The translations under genes were made by a program, and so were the position numbers. Positions 1 to 8,794 of a stretch of DNA of 64,000 bases are shown here, piece by piece. Each line of letters opens with the position of its first letter. Within the stretch, counting starts at the first letter, position 1. Source of the DNA: Pyrus communis (taxonomy: Eukaryota > Streptophyta > Magnoliopsida > Rosales > Rosaceae). Below the pieces are notes generated by a model. It saw only the letters and a list, made by a program, of their open reading frames with translations, had not been told where the DNA came from and did no database searches. The DNA lies in the NCBI RefSeq assembly GCF_963583255.1, contig NC_084813.1, forward strand, positions 7,481,001-7,545,000. Direction: 5' to 3'.

Positions 1-712
1 TTCATTTAATTTAATTTCATATAAACTTAAATCCCCCTTTACTTTAATGTCAATTTAGTTAGAAATCATTTTAGTTTGTGTTTTTAAAAGCATTTTGAGT
101 CTTTGGTTTGTCTTAGTGTTTTAAAGTTTAGTTTTACATTCTTTGAGTCTAGTTTAGTGTTTATTATTACGTTTTTACGTTTTTGAGTCAAATCCAAGTG
201 ATTAACAATCCCTCATAATCCCCGGTCCAGAACGATCCCTACTTATACTTATACTATAATTTGACGAAAAGAGGGTTTAATTTGTGTGCGTATAAATCAC
301 GCATCAATAAGTCATGCTCAGAAATATGCTATGCCAAAACCTCGAAGTAAAGTGCAAGTGCTCAGGTACTAACACATCAATGTCATATAATCTGTCGGCC
401 GGAGTCACCTAACGTAACCTGTACGGCTGAATCTAGAGCTTAAATCTCCATCTCATTAACTAGACCTGCACACGAGTCGGAACCACCTAAAGTGGTCTGT
501 ACGACAGGACTGTGCACCTAACTTGGATCCAAGCTGAGCGTGTGGTGCGGGAGGTGAACATCATGTGAAGGACTGTGCCCAACTCTGGGCGGGAGCACTG
601 ACACCGGGGGTGCAGGTTATGAGCTCTCTATGCATCTCAAATCACTACTGAATGTAAACATAAGTCACAACTCACCTGACACTTACCAGTGTGCCCACAG
701 CACCAAACACGC
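1..712. other. Transposon-derived non-coding DNA left of the viral insertion
   Basis: I see no gene here. The first 300 bases are AT-rich and end near 306 with CACGCATCA, a CA-terminated end of the kind seen in LTRs. From 380 to 700 the composition is more balanced and looks like the tail of a retroelement. No terminal repeat or target duplication could be closed inside the window, so the element type is unknown. The stretch belongs to the host flank of the viral insertion. Confidence 0.4.
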
Positions 713-747
713 ATATATATATATATGGACGGCTCTGACACTTACCA
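676..747. repeat. 13-bp direct repeat making filler DNA at the left viral junction
   Basis: CTGACACTTACCA occurs at 676-688 in host DNA and again at 735-747, directly against the viral end, with the AT tract between them. The second copy overlaps the viral end by ACCA. This is what templated filler DNA looks like after end joining, when a short piece of nearby host sequence is copied into the break. Confidence 0.65.
713..726. repeat. (AT)7 tract flanking the viral insertion
   Basis: A pure AT dinucleotide run on the left edge of the insertion. A 44-base TA run stands at the right edge (16362-16405). The two are probably halves of one original microsatellite split by the insertion. Confidence 0.8.
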
Positions 748-749
748 CT

Positions 750-763
750 TGGCTCTGATACCA
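750..763 (-). promoter_or_regulatory. Primer-binding site at the 3' end of copy A
   Basis: The minus strand reads TGGTATCAGAGCCA, complementary to the 3' end of plant initiator tRNA-Met, the primer that starts minus-strand synthesis in caulimovirids. In a circular genome this marks the numbering origin. Here it sits at the 3' end, so copy A was linearised just past it. Confidence 0.85.
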
Positions 764-955
764 AATGGGGCGGAACTAACAACAGGCGGCAAAGCCGGCC
801 ATAGAATATAAAGTGCGGAAGTAAAATATAAAATAGCAGCAGGAGGCATAGCCGTCCATAGAATTTAAAGTGCAGAAATAAAACATATAAAAATAGAGTA
901 GCATATCAAAGTAATGAATTAAATGTAATGATGCAAATATATTTGGAAAATAAGT

Positions 956-961
956 TTTATT
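956..961 (-). terminator. Viral poly(A) signal AATAAA, copy A
   Basis: AATAAA on the minus strand lies about 185 bases downstream of the TATA box. This suits a pararetrovirus whose terminally redundant transcript passes the signal once before stopping at it. Copy B has the same signal at 16162-16167. Confidence 0.6.
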
Positions 962-1143
962 GAAAACTTACTGCAATGCAGATAACAAACAGGTATTGCC
1001 TAATGGCAGATGAAACAAGTAAACAAAGAGATGGAGCTCGCAGGCATCCTGAATAATATATATGTATTACAAGTGTTTGAATAATCTCAGAGACTGAGCT
1101 TTTGAAGTTAAAAACTTATATTTCTTCTGAAGGTGAATCCTCG

Positions 1144-1150
1144 TTATATA
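1144..1150 (-). promoter_or_regulatory. Viral TATA box, copy A
   Basis: TATATAA on the minus strand, downstream of ORF2, framed by CGCTC and CGAGG that could pair around it. The position matches the genome-length RNA promoter of caulimovirids. Copy B has the identical motif at 15973-15979. Confidence 0.7.
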
Positions 1151-1259
1151 GAGCGAGGAGGTTGAATGAGACGTGGCCAAATGATCCGGGAATCCCGCTG
1201 TCTGCTAAAGCTGGGTGAAAGAATAGTGAAGATGCTTTGATTCTTTTACAAAAGTTAAA

Positions 1260-1320
1260 TGAATAGTGACCTTTTTGTTTTCACTATTGTGAATAGTGAC
1301 CTTTTTGTTTTTCACTATTG
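1260..1320 (-). repeat. Two tandem ~30-bp hairpin units upstream of the viral TATA, copy A
   Basis: Each unit has inverted ends AATAGTGA and TCACTATT around an A-rich centre ending in AGG. Copy A has two units and copy B three (15771-15862). The position upstream of the TATA box suggests a promoter or enhancer element, but no function is shown. Confidence 0.75.
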
Positions 1321-1414
1321 AAGAATAATGCTTTGTCTTTTGCGGAAGAGGTGAAAACAGCTACTGCTGATGATGTTGCTGGGCTGACACAATCACATGG
1401 GCAAATATTGCTTC

Positions 1415-2761
1415 TCAGATATCAAATGGGTCCTGGGCATCTTGAAAATCTGCTTGATCAGCCCATTTGGCGGGAAGCTGAGACGAGGCATCAGAATTAT
1501 CTGAATCTGAGTCCGAACCTTTTTTCTTTTGCAGCAATGCTGCTTCCGCCATTAGCAGCTGAGCCATATCCAGCAGTTGGGTAGTTTTTTCTTTCTTTGA
1601 ACTGGAGGACTTGGCTGACTTGGAAATTCCTTTGAGAGAGGAAGATGGACTAATGTCTGATAAAGACTGAACTGGTTCCTGAGTTTTTGGTAATTCAGGA
1701 AATTGCTGATGAATTGGCAAAGCTTGTGAGGACGAAGATGAAACTTTGATTGGCAGTGCCTGAAAAGATGCCTGGGGAAATTCCACTTTTACAAGATCAA
1801 TAATTTTTTGGTGGTTGAATTTATCCCACCATTTTACCCATCTGGTCCTGTAAATACCACCGGTGTCCACTTCAAAGTTCCATTTGAGAATCCATGGGAT
1901 CTTGTACTTGGCCATGAGCAGTGAAAAAATAGTAACTCTGTTGTCGAAACGACTTCTGTCAAAACTGGGCTGGAAGTTGTTTGTGAGTACATGACGAAGG
2001 TCATCTGGAATGATGGAAGAGCTTGGGCCATGGGAAGCCCACCAATCTGGAAACCATGCAGGAAACCGCAATCTGAAATTTTTATCAAAAGTTATGAACC
2101 ATGAATGACTAAAGTCTTCTGTCTGGTGGAGAAAAATGTTGGTCCATGCTTGGATATAATCATAGTAATTGTAATGATTGTTTGGGATGAGAACATGCTG
2201 GGTATGAAGGGGTTTTGTGTGAAAAAGGGGAATTCCCCATTCGAGTTCGGTAAGGAATTTTCCAATATGGAGTGAATGATACAATATTTTGTTTTGGTGA
2301 GTGGTACTGTAAATTGGCTTAATAGCAATGCTTTCTGTTTCTGAAAGGATAGCCTGGTAATATTTTAGGCTTTTATAGGATTCAGTTGGTAAGAAATGAA
2401 AATTTGGTGGAAGGAGTAATTTGGCAATGCGCTCTGGGGGTTGGTTTTTGTCAATATGAAGAGGAATGCTAAAAAGCTTTTCAGAATGAGGGTTCTGGAC
2501 ATATGGTGATGTTTTAGCATAGCTAGGTGTTTTTGGTTGTGAGGGAGCTGGAGAACGAACTGATGAGTAAGGATCATAAGGGGTGGCTAAGGCCGTTTGG
2601 TAATTTGGTCGGATATTTCCTACTGTTGATCCTAAGGGAGTAAATCTGTTTGTAATGGCGAGGGCCGATGAAGAGTCGGGAATAGACTCTTGTTTTACTG
2701 GTGCTGGGGTTTGGGTAAGGGTGGCTGGGAGCCTCCGTTGCTGAGTAGGATTAGTACCCAT
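1415..2761 (-). CDS. Florendovirus-like ORF2 protein, copy A (448 aa, intact)
   Basis: This is the second viral ORF, of unknown function. The ATG (2761-2759) overlaps the ORF1 stop codon (2753-2751), so ORF2 is probably translated by termination and reinitiation; that is inference. The N-terminal 110 residues are rich in P, S, T and Q and look disordered. A compact core (about 110-310) is rich in aromatics, with a tryptophan cluster FPAWFPDWW and later IPWILKWNF and RWVKWW. The last 120 residues are serine-rich, then carry a short helical run and an acidic SDSDSDNSD tail. I see no known catalytic motif, signal peptide or membrane span. Its place downstream of the polyprotein matches the orphan ORF2 of florendoviruses. 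Copy B carries the same gene with a frameshift. Confidence 0.85.
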   Translation of the reverse strand: MGTNPTQQRRLPATLTQTPAPVKQESIPDSSSALAITNRFTPLGSTVGNIRPNYQTALATPYDPYSSVRSPAPSQPKTPSYAKTSPYVQNPHSEKLFSIPLHIDKNQPPERIAKLLLPPNFHFLPTESYKSLKYYQAILSETESIAIKPIYSTTHQNKILYHSLHIGKFLTELEWGIPLFHTKPLHTQHVLIPNNHYNYYDYIQAWTNIFLHQTEDFSHSWFITFDKNFRLRFPAWFPDWWASHGPSSSIIPDDLRHVLTNNFQPSFDRSRFDNRVTIFSLLMAKYKIPWILKWNFEVDTGGIYRTRWVKWWDKFNHQKIIDLVKVEFPQASFQALPIKVSSSSSQALPIHQQFPELPKTQEPVQSLSDISPSSSLKGISKSAKSSSSKKEKTTQLLDMAQLLMAEAALLQKKKGSDSDSDNSDASSQLPAKWADQADFQDAQDPFDI

Positions 2762-5700
2762 TCTTCCCCTGCAAAAATTCTCTGGTTAGAAAATCTGGGA
2801 TGCAATTCTGGCTGCCTTTAATGTATTCAATATCAAAATCAAAAATACTTAATATGGCTTGCCAGCGTGCAAAAATCTGTTTTGATGCAATATTTTGAAC
2901 ATCTTTTTGTAAAACATGTTTTGCAGATTTGCAATCAACACGAACTAAAAATTTTTGATTTAATAAATCATCTTGGAATTTGCTAATACATAATACAATA
3001 GATAAAATCTCTTTTTTAATAGTACTATAATTAGCTTGAGCAGAATTCCAAACTCCTGAATGGAAACGAACAATTTGTTCAGGAGCTTCGGAAGAAATTT
3101 TTTGTTTAAGGATACCTCCATAACCGATTTCAGATGCGTCGGTTTCGACTATTTTGAGAGAGCCGGGAGTTGGAATGCCAAGGCAAGGCAAAGTCTTGAC
3201 ATGATTTTTGATCTGTTTGACAATGGAAGTATGATTTTGTGACCATGATGGAGGATTTTCCTTGAGACGATCAAACAAGGGCTTACATTGTTGACGCAGA
3301 TGAGGATAAAATTCTGAAACATAATTGAGGGATCCAAGGAATCTTTGAAGCTGGGTTTTATCAATAATTTGATCTGGAAATTTATCAGCAAACTGGATGA
3401 CTCGATCAATTGGTTGGATGGTAGACCTGTAAATATGGTAACCTAAAAATCTAACTTTGGTTTGAAATAACTTAATCTTAGATGCCGATACAACTAACCC
3501 ATTGGACCTAATGATCCTAACAAATGCATGCAAATGCTTCCAATGCTCTTCTATTGATTTTGAGAAAATTAATACATCATCAATATAAACAATTGAAAAA
3601 TGGCTGTATTGATTAAAAATTTCATTCATGATATTTTGAAATTCACTTGGTGCATTTTTCAAGCCGAAAGGCATTACATTCCACTCGTAATGTCCGAAAG
3701 GAGTTACAAAAGCAGTTTTGTATTTATCAGATTCATGAATTTGAATTTGCCAAAAGCCTGATTTCATATCAAATTTAGAAAAAACAGTTGCCTGAGAAAG
3801 TCTCTTTATCAAGTCTCTTTTGTTAGGAATTGGATATCGGATCCATTCTAAAACATCATTCAAAGGTTTGTAGTTAATAACCAGTCGTGGAGCACCGCGT
3901 TCTAATTCTGCGTTTTTCTGGACATAAAAAGCAGGGCATGACCATGGAGATTTGCTTTTACGGATAATTCCTTTTTCTAAAAGTTGATTAATTTCAGTTT
4001 TACAAAACTCTAAAACTTCTTGATTCATTTGAATTGGTCGTGCTTTTGTGGGGATTTTTGACTCAATAAAATCTTTAACATAAGGTAGTTTAACAATATG
4101 TTGTTTTCTGTGCCAAAAAGCATTTGGAAGATCGGAACAAATTTCTTTAGTAAGCTTATCGGAAAACTGGCGAATAGAATCTAATAAAGATTTGTTTGTT
4201 AATTGTTCTTCAATTCTTTTGTGAAGAATTTCTTCCTGTAAAAAAGCAATTTGTTGGGATTTTGCAGTAATCTGGTTGAGAGTTTTCGAAACATTATCTT
4301 TTTGAAGTTGTTTTAACTTTTTAAGATCTGTTTCCATGCAAAATTCAAAAGTAATTTTTTGGCCAAAAACCTTGGTAGAAATACAGTTATGATGAACTTT
4401 GAAAGGATAAATTAATGCAATGAAAGGGAGTCCCAAAATAACTGGATCAGAAATATTTTTGATTAAAACAAATGGAGTTTTAAAACAAATATTTTGTTGA
4501 CAAACATGGGCTTTGGGAATATCATATTTTAATTTCATCGGGGATTGATTTGCAGCGCTAAGTGTTTCCGTAGACTTGTGAAAATATTTAGTAGGTATTA
4601 ATCCTTCTTGAATGCAATTTAAATCTGCACCTGAATCAATTAAAGCGATGGTTTCTAAATGAAAATCTTCGATTACTATCGTAACTTTAGAATACCATTT
4701 TCGAATTCTTATTTTATCTAAAAGACTTAAAACAAGTTCTTTTGAAGAAGAAGATTTAGCCGAGTGAGCGTCGGAATCGGAATTTGAGGAAGAACCATTT
4801 TGTTCTTGGACGAGTTCTTGCGTACGTACTCTACTGAGTTGTGAACGAATTTCGGTATTTTCGGATTTTAAAAACTTAATTTCCGATTTGATTTGATTAA
4901 CTTCTTTTTGCAAATCTTTGAGGGTGATCTCCTTTTTGTTTTTATTAAAACGTTCCAAAGTGGTACTGAGAGAAATCTTTTGAGAAGAAATTTGACTAGT
5001 GCCAGGTTCATGAGAAGAAATCAAATTTTTGAGTTTTTTCAAATAAAAAGATTTTAAATCAGGGTCATCAACTTTACTAATTAATTCCATTAAAAACTCT
5101 TCTTGTTCTTCTTGCTTATTAAGCACTGAAATTTTGTTACAACAAGTGTCCGTGCATCCAAACTTAATGTTTGGCGAGGAGACGTCGCTAGAACTGCTAG
5201 AGTCGGAGACGGAAAAATCGGGATTTTTATCAGATTGACTAGAGTCGGTATTTCTAATTTCTAAAGCCTGAATAAGTTGAACTTTCTCTTCTTCAGAGAT
5301 TTTCAGTTGGTTAATAACCTTTTTAACCTTGCATTCATTTGCATAATGACCAAATTTGTCACACTTGTAACATTTTCCCTTTTTATTTTGAAAATCCTTT
5401 TTAGACTTTCGAAAAGGTTTTTTGTTTGAAGATGGTTTTTCATAAAATTTATTTGTCTGAAAAGGTTTGTTGGAAGATCTTTTGTTTTTATAAAATCTGG
5501 ATTGATGTTTAGAAAACTTGCTGGTTTGTTGAGCTTTTTTCTTTTTACTCGAAGGAGCGATTGGAGGTAAACCATATTGTTCACAAAATGTTCCAAGTTC
5601 GTATTTAGCAATAGATTTATCTTTATGAACTTGTTTTGAAATCTTCATGTCGATACACATTTTCAATCCTTCCTTTTGAATAACATTAACTATGTTACCA

Positions 5701-8297
5701 TAAGTAAGGGTATGATAAGGTATGACACCTTCTTCATATACTAAAACATTTCGAATTTTGTGAGCAAAAAGATTTGGTAAACCATTGATAAATTTTTCTT
5801 TCCAAAAGGGTTGATTGCTATCTTCCCGAAGCATAACTCTGGATATGAAAACATCTTTATACCATCTGAAATCACTTAAGGTTGGACACCTTAAATTACT
5901 CAGTTGGTCGTGAATACGCGTAGTAACGTTGCTGGGTGTTCCTATAAAGTGTTCTATAATCGTATAAAGTAAAGTATTTACTCCGTCGGGTATTCCCTGT
6001 CCTATCGTTTCGTCAAAAATGGGAAATCCTTCCTCATCTTTTTTGACCGCAAAGCGTATTTCATCTCTGGACTGAGAAGTTAAGTGCTTCTCCCACCAAG
6101 AATGAAGCATCCCGGTGAAACCAGTGACGAGAAGATCAACTATTTGTGTTTGTGTAAAATTGTGATTTGAAATGTAGCTATTAGCAACCATGGACATGTG
6201 TTGAAGTTTATTCAAAAGTTCTTGTTCGGATAAGCCATCTATGTTCCACTCATAAAGTTTGTCGGCTGAAACTGAAAATTGATTTTGAATATTTCGTTCT
6301 TCAAATTGAAGGTCAGGAGGAGTTGGCCTGGGATACCAGTTTTTTGTGAGAGAAGTAGGGTTGACCGGATGAGTACGAATACGTTTTAAATCAAGAGTTG
6401 GTTGAAGATCAATGTTGTGAAAAGCATTTTCAATATTTTGAATAGCAGAACTAGTTTCCGTGTCCTGAGAAGAATCCGGATCAGATGTGTTTTCTTCTTC
6501 GACAGAAACATCATTGTTTTGCAAAACATTAACAACTTTTTCTTTTTTGAGCTCAGTGAGCATATGATCAATTTTTTGTAAAGTAGTCATGGATTTTAAA
6601 GCAGTGGAACTTGAAGCAATATCAGTAAAATTTACTAAGGGTTTTTCTTTTGGAGAAGATTTTGGTTGAGACAATTTGTCGATTTTGGTTTCAATTTTGT
6701 CTAATTGTTTTCCAATAGTATGAAGACTTTGGTTTGTAAAATTATTTTGTTCAATGACAGGTTTAAAACCAGAATCTTCTTTTGGAATTTTAAAAGGGGT
6801 TGCGGGGATGTTGGTATTACCAGTGGAAATCAAAATAGTTTCTTTGGGAGGATGACTGGAAGAAATCAAAGTTTTGTCTTCCTTAACCCAATTTTCTTTG
6901 GTAACAACCGTAACTTTATTTTTTGTTTCAAAATGTTTTTCAATAAAATCAAAGAAAGATATTTCAAATTGGTATTGTTCTACAAAAGCTTTCCATTCGG
7001 CATATATGGCTAGCTTTTCTTCATCACAATACTTTTTTCTAAAAATATTTCTTCTGGGAATATTTTCCTCAGAAGCGATGTCAGCTTTAAGCTTCCTCCA
7101 TCGGATTTTTTGTGGTTTATTTAAAACAAGTAATTGGTGATTCACCGATGTTGTTTCAAAATCAGAAGGAGTTGGAGAAGTGGGTTCTTCATGGTTTGGA
7201 GGATGATAAACAGGATGTGCAACTTGTGAAGAAGTGTCGACAGACTTTAATTTGAGTAAATCATTGACTAGATCTTGTTGTGCAGCTTCCTGCTCTTTTA
7301 ACTTTTTGTTTACTAAAGATTTGATCAAATCTTGATCTCGACCCAGTCTATCGGTTGACGTGGATCCAGAAAAAGACTGTCTGCTAGGAGTAAAAGATTT
7401 GTGTGACAAAACTGATTCACAAGATTTTCTTGCTGGACGATCAAAATTGATTTTAACTGTGCCATCAAAATATTGTTCAATGTTGTCAAGATTAACGAGG
7501 CTGTTTTGGACGGAAACCGGCTTACTTTCATTAATTAAACACCAATCTGAGGGGAGACTGATGTCTGACCACCTAATGGTTCTTGGTACTCTAATGTTTG
7601 CGCTTTCTTGGGTTGTTTGGATTAAAAGAGTGTGGTCGCGAGGACTTTTGTTCAAAGCTTGAAAATTCATGTTTGTGCCAGTGATTTTGTAATAAACTCT
7701 AAAAATAAGTGCCAAAGGTTGTGTTCCTTCCAGGACTTGGTACCCGGAGGTTTTGATATTAAGAGTAAGAGCTTTTAAAACATGTGGGTCTGAAAGACTT
7801 ATTGTGAGATCTGGAAAACAATCAAAATGGTTAGGTCCGTTATAAAGACTTGATTCAATCATTCCAAGAATACTATCGTTAAAATCAGTAAATCGGGCGT
7901 CACGAAGACATAAAAGAATAGACGTATTAAGACCTTTTCGTGTTAAAGGTTTAACAGCGATTTGAACTAAACCAATGTGAAGATAGTTATGACCGTTTTT
8001 GCGATGCGCTTTGATTTGTTCTGGAGAAAATAATTGACAAGTCTCATGTTCTTTGCTAAGAGCATAAGCCTTCTCAACTGTTTTGACGTGATGTTCGGAT
8101 TTAAAAGAGGTCAAAGACCATTTTTTCTTGTAAATATTTTGGGTTGAAACTTTTGGAATGTTCCAGTCGGAAAAATCAATACTTTCGTCTGTTTGAAAAT
8201 CCAATTTTTGTTCTTCATTGACAATGTCAGGTATAGTTCCTAAGGTGGATCTAGAGCTAGTGCTGGCCATTGAACTAGATCTAAATAATCTACTCAT
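2751..8297 (-). CDS. Caulimovirid ORF1 polyprotein, copy A (1848 aa, intact)
   Basis: This polyprotein holds the replication and packaging functions. Approximate domains: 30K-type movement protein at 85-230; low-complexity linker; coat protein core at 665-900; CCHC zinc knuckle CYKCDKFGHYANEC at 976-989; coiled coil at 1125-1155; aspartic protease with DSGAD at 1221-1225; reverse transcriptase from about 1410 with YIDDVL at 1571-1576; RNase H from about 1715 with VETDAS. It ends about 125 residues after the start of RNase H, with no integrase or chromodomain, which argues against a Ty3 element. The frame is open upstream to a GTG, but the first ATG is at 8297, and another ATG in frame follows 9 codons later. 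All diagnostic active-site residues are present. Whether it is expressed cannot be told from sequence. Confidence 0.92.
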   Translation of the reverse strand: MSRLFRSSSMASTSSRSTLGTIPDIVNEEQKLDFQTDESIDFSDWNIPKVSTQNIYKKKWSLTSFKSEHHVKTVEKAYALSKEHETCQLFSPEQIKAHRKNGHNYLHIGLVQIAVKPLTRKGLNTSILLCLRDARFTDFNDSILGMIESSLYNGPNHFDCFPDLTISLSDPHVLKALTLNIKTSGYQVLEGTQPLALIFRVYYKITGTNMNFQALNKSPRDHTLLIQTTQESANIRVPRTIRWSDISLPSDWCLINESKPVSVQNSLVNLDNIEQYFDGTVKINFDRPARKSCESVLSHKSFTPSRQSFSGSTSTDRLGRDQDLIKSLVNKKLKEQEAAQQDLVNDLLKLKSVDTSSQVAHPVYHPPNHEEPTSPTPSDFETTSVNHQLLVLNKPQKIRWRKLKADIASEENIPRRNIFRKKYCDEEKLAIYAEWKAFVEQYQFEISFFDFIEKHFETKNKVTVVTKENWVKEDKTLISSSHPPKETILISTGNTNIPATPFKIPKEDSGFKPVIEQNNFTNQSLHTIGKQLDKIETKIDKLSQPKSSPKEKPLVNFTDIASSSTALKSMTTLQKIDHMLTELKKEKVVNVLQNNDVSVEEENTSDPDSSQDTETSSAIQNIENAFHNIDLQPTLDLKRIRTHPVNPTSLTKNWYPRPTPPDLQFEERNIQNQFSVSADKLYEWNIDGLSEQELLNKLQHMSMVANSYISNHNFTQTQIVDLLVTGFTGMLHSWWEKHLTSQSRDEIRFAVKKDEEGFPIFDETIGQGIPDGVNTLLYTIIEHFIGTPSNVTTRIHDQLSNLRCPTLSDFRWYKDVFISRVMLREDSNQPFWKEKFINGLPNLFAHKIRNVLVYEEGVIPYHTLTYGNIVNVIQKEGLKMCIDMKISKQVHKDKSIAKYELGTFCEQYGLPPIAPSSKKKKAQQTSKFSKHQSRFYKNKRSSNKPFQTNKFYEKPSSNKKPFRKSKKDFQNKKGKCYKCDKFGHYANECKVKKVINQLKISEEEKVQLIQALEIRNTDSSQSDKNPDFSVSDSSSSSDVSSPNIKFGCTDTCCNKISVLNKQEEQEEFLMELISKVDDPDLKSFYLKKLKNLISSHEPGTSQISSQKISLSTTLERFNKNKKEITLKDLQKEVNQIKSEIKFLKSENTEIRSQLSRVRTQELVQEQNGSSSNSDSDAHSAKSSSSKELVLSLLDKIRIRKWYSKVTIVIEDFHLETIALIDSGADLNCIQEGLIPTKYFHKSTETLSAANQSPMKLKYDIPKAHVCQQNICFKTPFVLIKNISDPVILGLPFIALIYPFKVHHNCISTKVFGQKITFEFCMETDLKKLKQLQKDNVSKTLNQITAKSQQIAFLQEEILHKRIEEQLTNKSLLDSIRQFSDKLTKEICSDLPNAFWHRKQHIVKLPYVKDFIESKIPTKARPIQMNQEVLEFCKTEINQLLEKGIIRKSKSPWSCPAFYVQKNAELERGAPRLVINYKPLNDVLEWIRYPIPNKRDLIKRLSQATVFSKFDMKSGFWQIQIHESDKYKTAFVTPFGHYEWNVMPFGLKNAPSEFQNIMNEIFNQYSHFSIVYIDDVLIFSKSIEEHWKHLHAFVRIIRSNGLVVSASKIKLFQTKVRFLGYHIYRSTIQPIDRVIQFADKFPDQIIDKTQLQRFLGSLNYVSEFYPHLRQQCKPLFDRLKENPPSWSQNHTSIVKQIKNHVKTLPCLGIPTPGSLKIVETDASEIGYGGILKQKISSEAPEQIVRFHSGVWNSAQANYSTIKKEILSIVLCISKFQDDLLNQKFLVRVDCKSAKHVLQKDVQNIASKQIFARWQAILSIFDFDIEYIKGSQNCIPDFLTREFLQGKNGY

Positions 8298-8472
8298 GAA
8301 ATGCACAAAACAAGTATACTATATGCAAGACTTAAAAGATTCACCTTCCTCGTATGTCTAGACTCTTCCCCCGCTCATGCGCTCCGCTCATGCCTCTCCT
8401 GGGACTTATTGTTTGGACCACGTCTTACTGTTTGGCTGGAAGAAAGAACACTTTAGATAGATGCTAATGCAA

Positions 8473-8476
8473 TTAC
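8473..8476. other. Head-to-head junction of the two viral copies
   Basis: Minus-strand copy A ends here with GCAATTAC and plus-strand copy B begins with TTACTTCCGCAC. The shared TTAC means both are joined at a 4-base microhomology. B's sequence before the junction can be checked against its own 3' end at 16299-16310, and A's against B's leader near 8557. Confidence 0.8.
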
Positions 8477-8533
8477 TTCCGCACTTTACATTCTATGGCC
8501 GGCTTTGCCGCCTGTTGTTAGTTCCGCCCCATT

Positions 8534-8547
8534 TGGTATCAGAGCCA
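8534..8547 (+). promoter_or_regulatory. Primer-binding site, copy B
   Basis: TGGTATCAGAGCCA matches the complement of the initiator tRNA-Met 3' end. It lies 261 bases before the ORF1 ATG, so the leader is short for a caulimovirid. In the leader the 10-mer GCATGAGCGG occurs twice, three bases apart. Confidence 0.88.
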
Positions 8548-8794
8548 AGTGGTTGGTAATTGCATTAGCATCTATCTAATCTGTTCATTGTTATCCACAT
8601 ACTTGTATCTTATCTGCATTTCTTAATCGTCGGTCCTCAGTTCTTCTTTCTTCCAGCCAAACAGTAAGACGTGGTCCAAACAATAAGTCCCAGGAAAGGC
8701 ATGAGCGGAGCGCATGAGCGGGGGAAGAGTCTAGACATACGAGGAAGGTGAATCTTTTAAGTCTTGCATATAGTATACTTGTTTTGTGCATTTC

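Larger units (their letters stand above)
744..8476 (-). mobile_element. Endogenous pararetrovirus, florendovirus-like, copy A
   Basis: This is a near full-length caulimovirid genome on the minus strand. Reading 5' to 3' it has a leader, ORF1 (8297-2751), ORF2 (2761-1415), a promoter/3' region and a tRNA-Met-type primer-binding site at its 3' end. There are no LTRs and no integrase, which separates it from Metaviridae. One polyprotein plus one orphan downstream ORF matches the florendovirus layout. Both ORFs are open. The 5' end starts about 25 bases downstream of where copy B has its primer-binding site, so that site is missing at the 5' end of A. The leader also lacks about 60 bases found in B at roughly 8578-8641. 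The proteins of A and B differ at very few positions, so both descend from almost the same viral sequence. Confidence 0.9.

Noticed and set aside
6705..7662. Open frames of 60-100 residues antisense to the viral ORF1 in both copies
   Set aside because: They mirror the coding frame of the polyprotein and show no motif. They occur in both copies simply because the copies are identical.
8786..8794. GTG starts at 8786 and 8306 for the two ORF1 frames
   Set aside because: Plant and viral translation would use ATG. The first in-frame ATGs are at 8795 (copy B) and 8297 (copy A).
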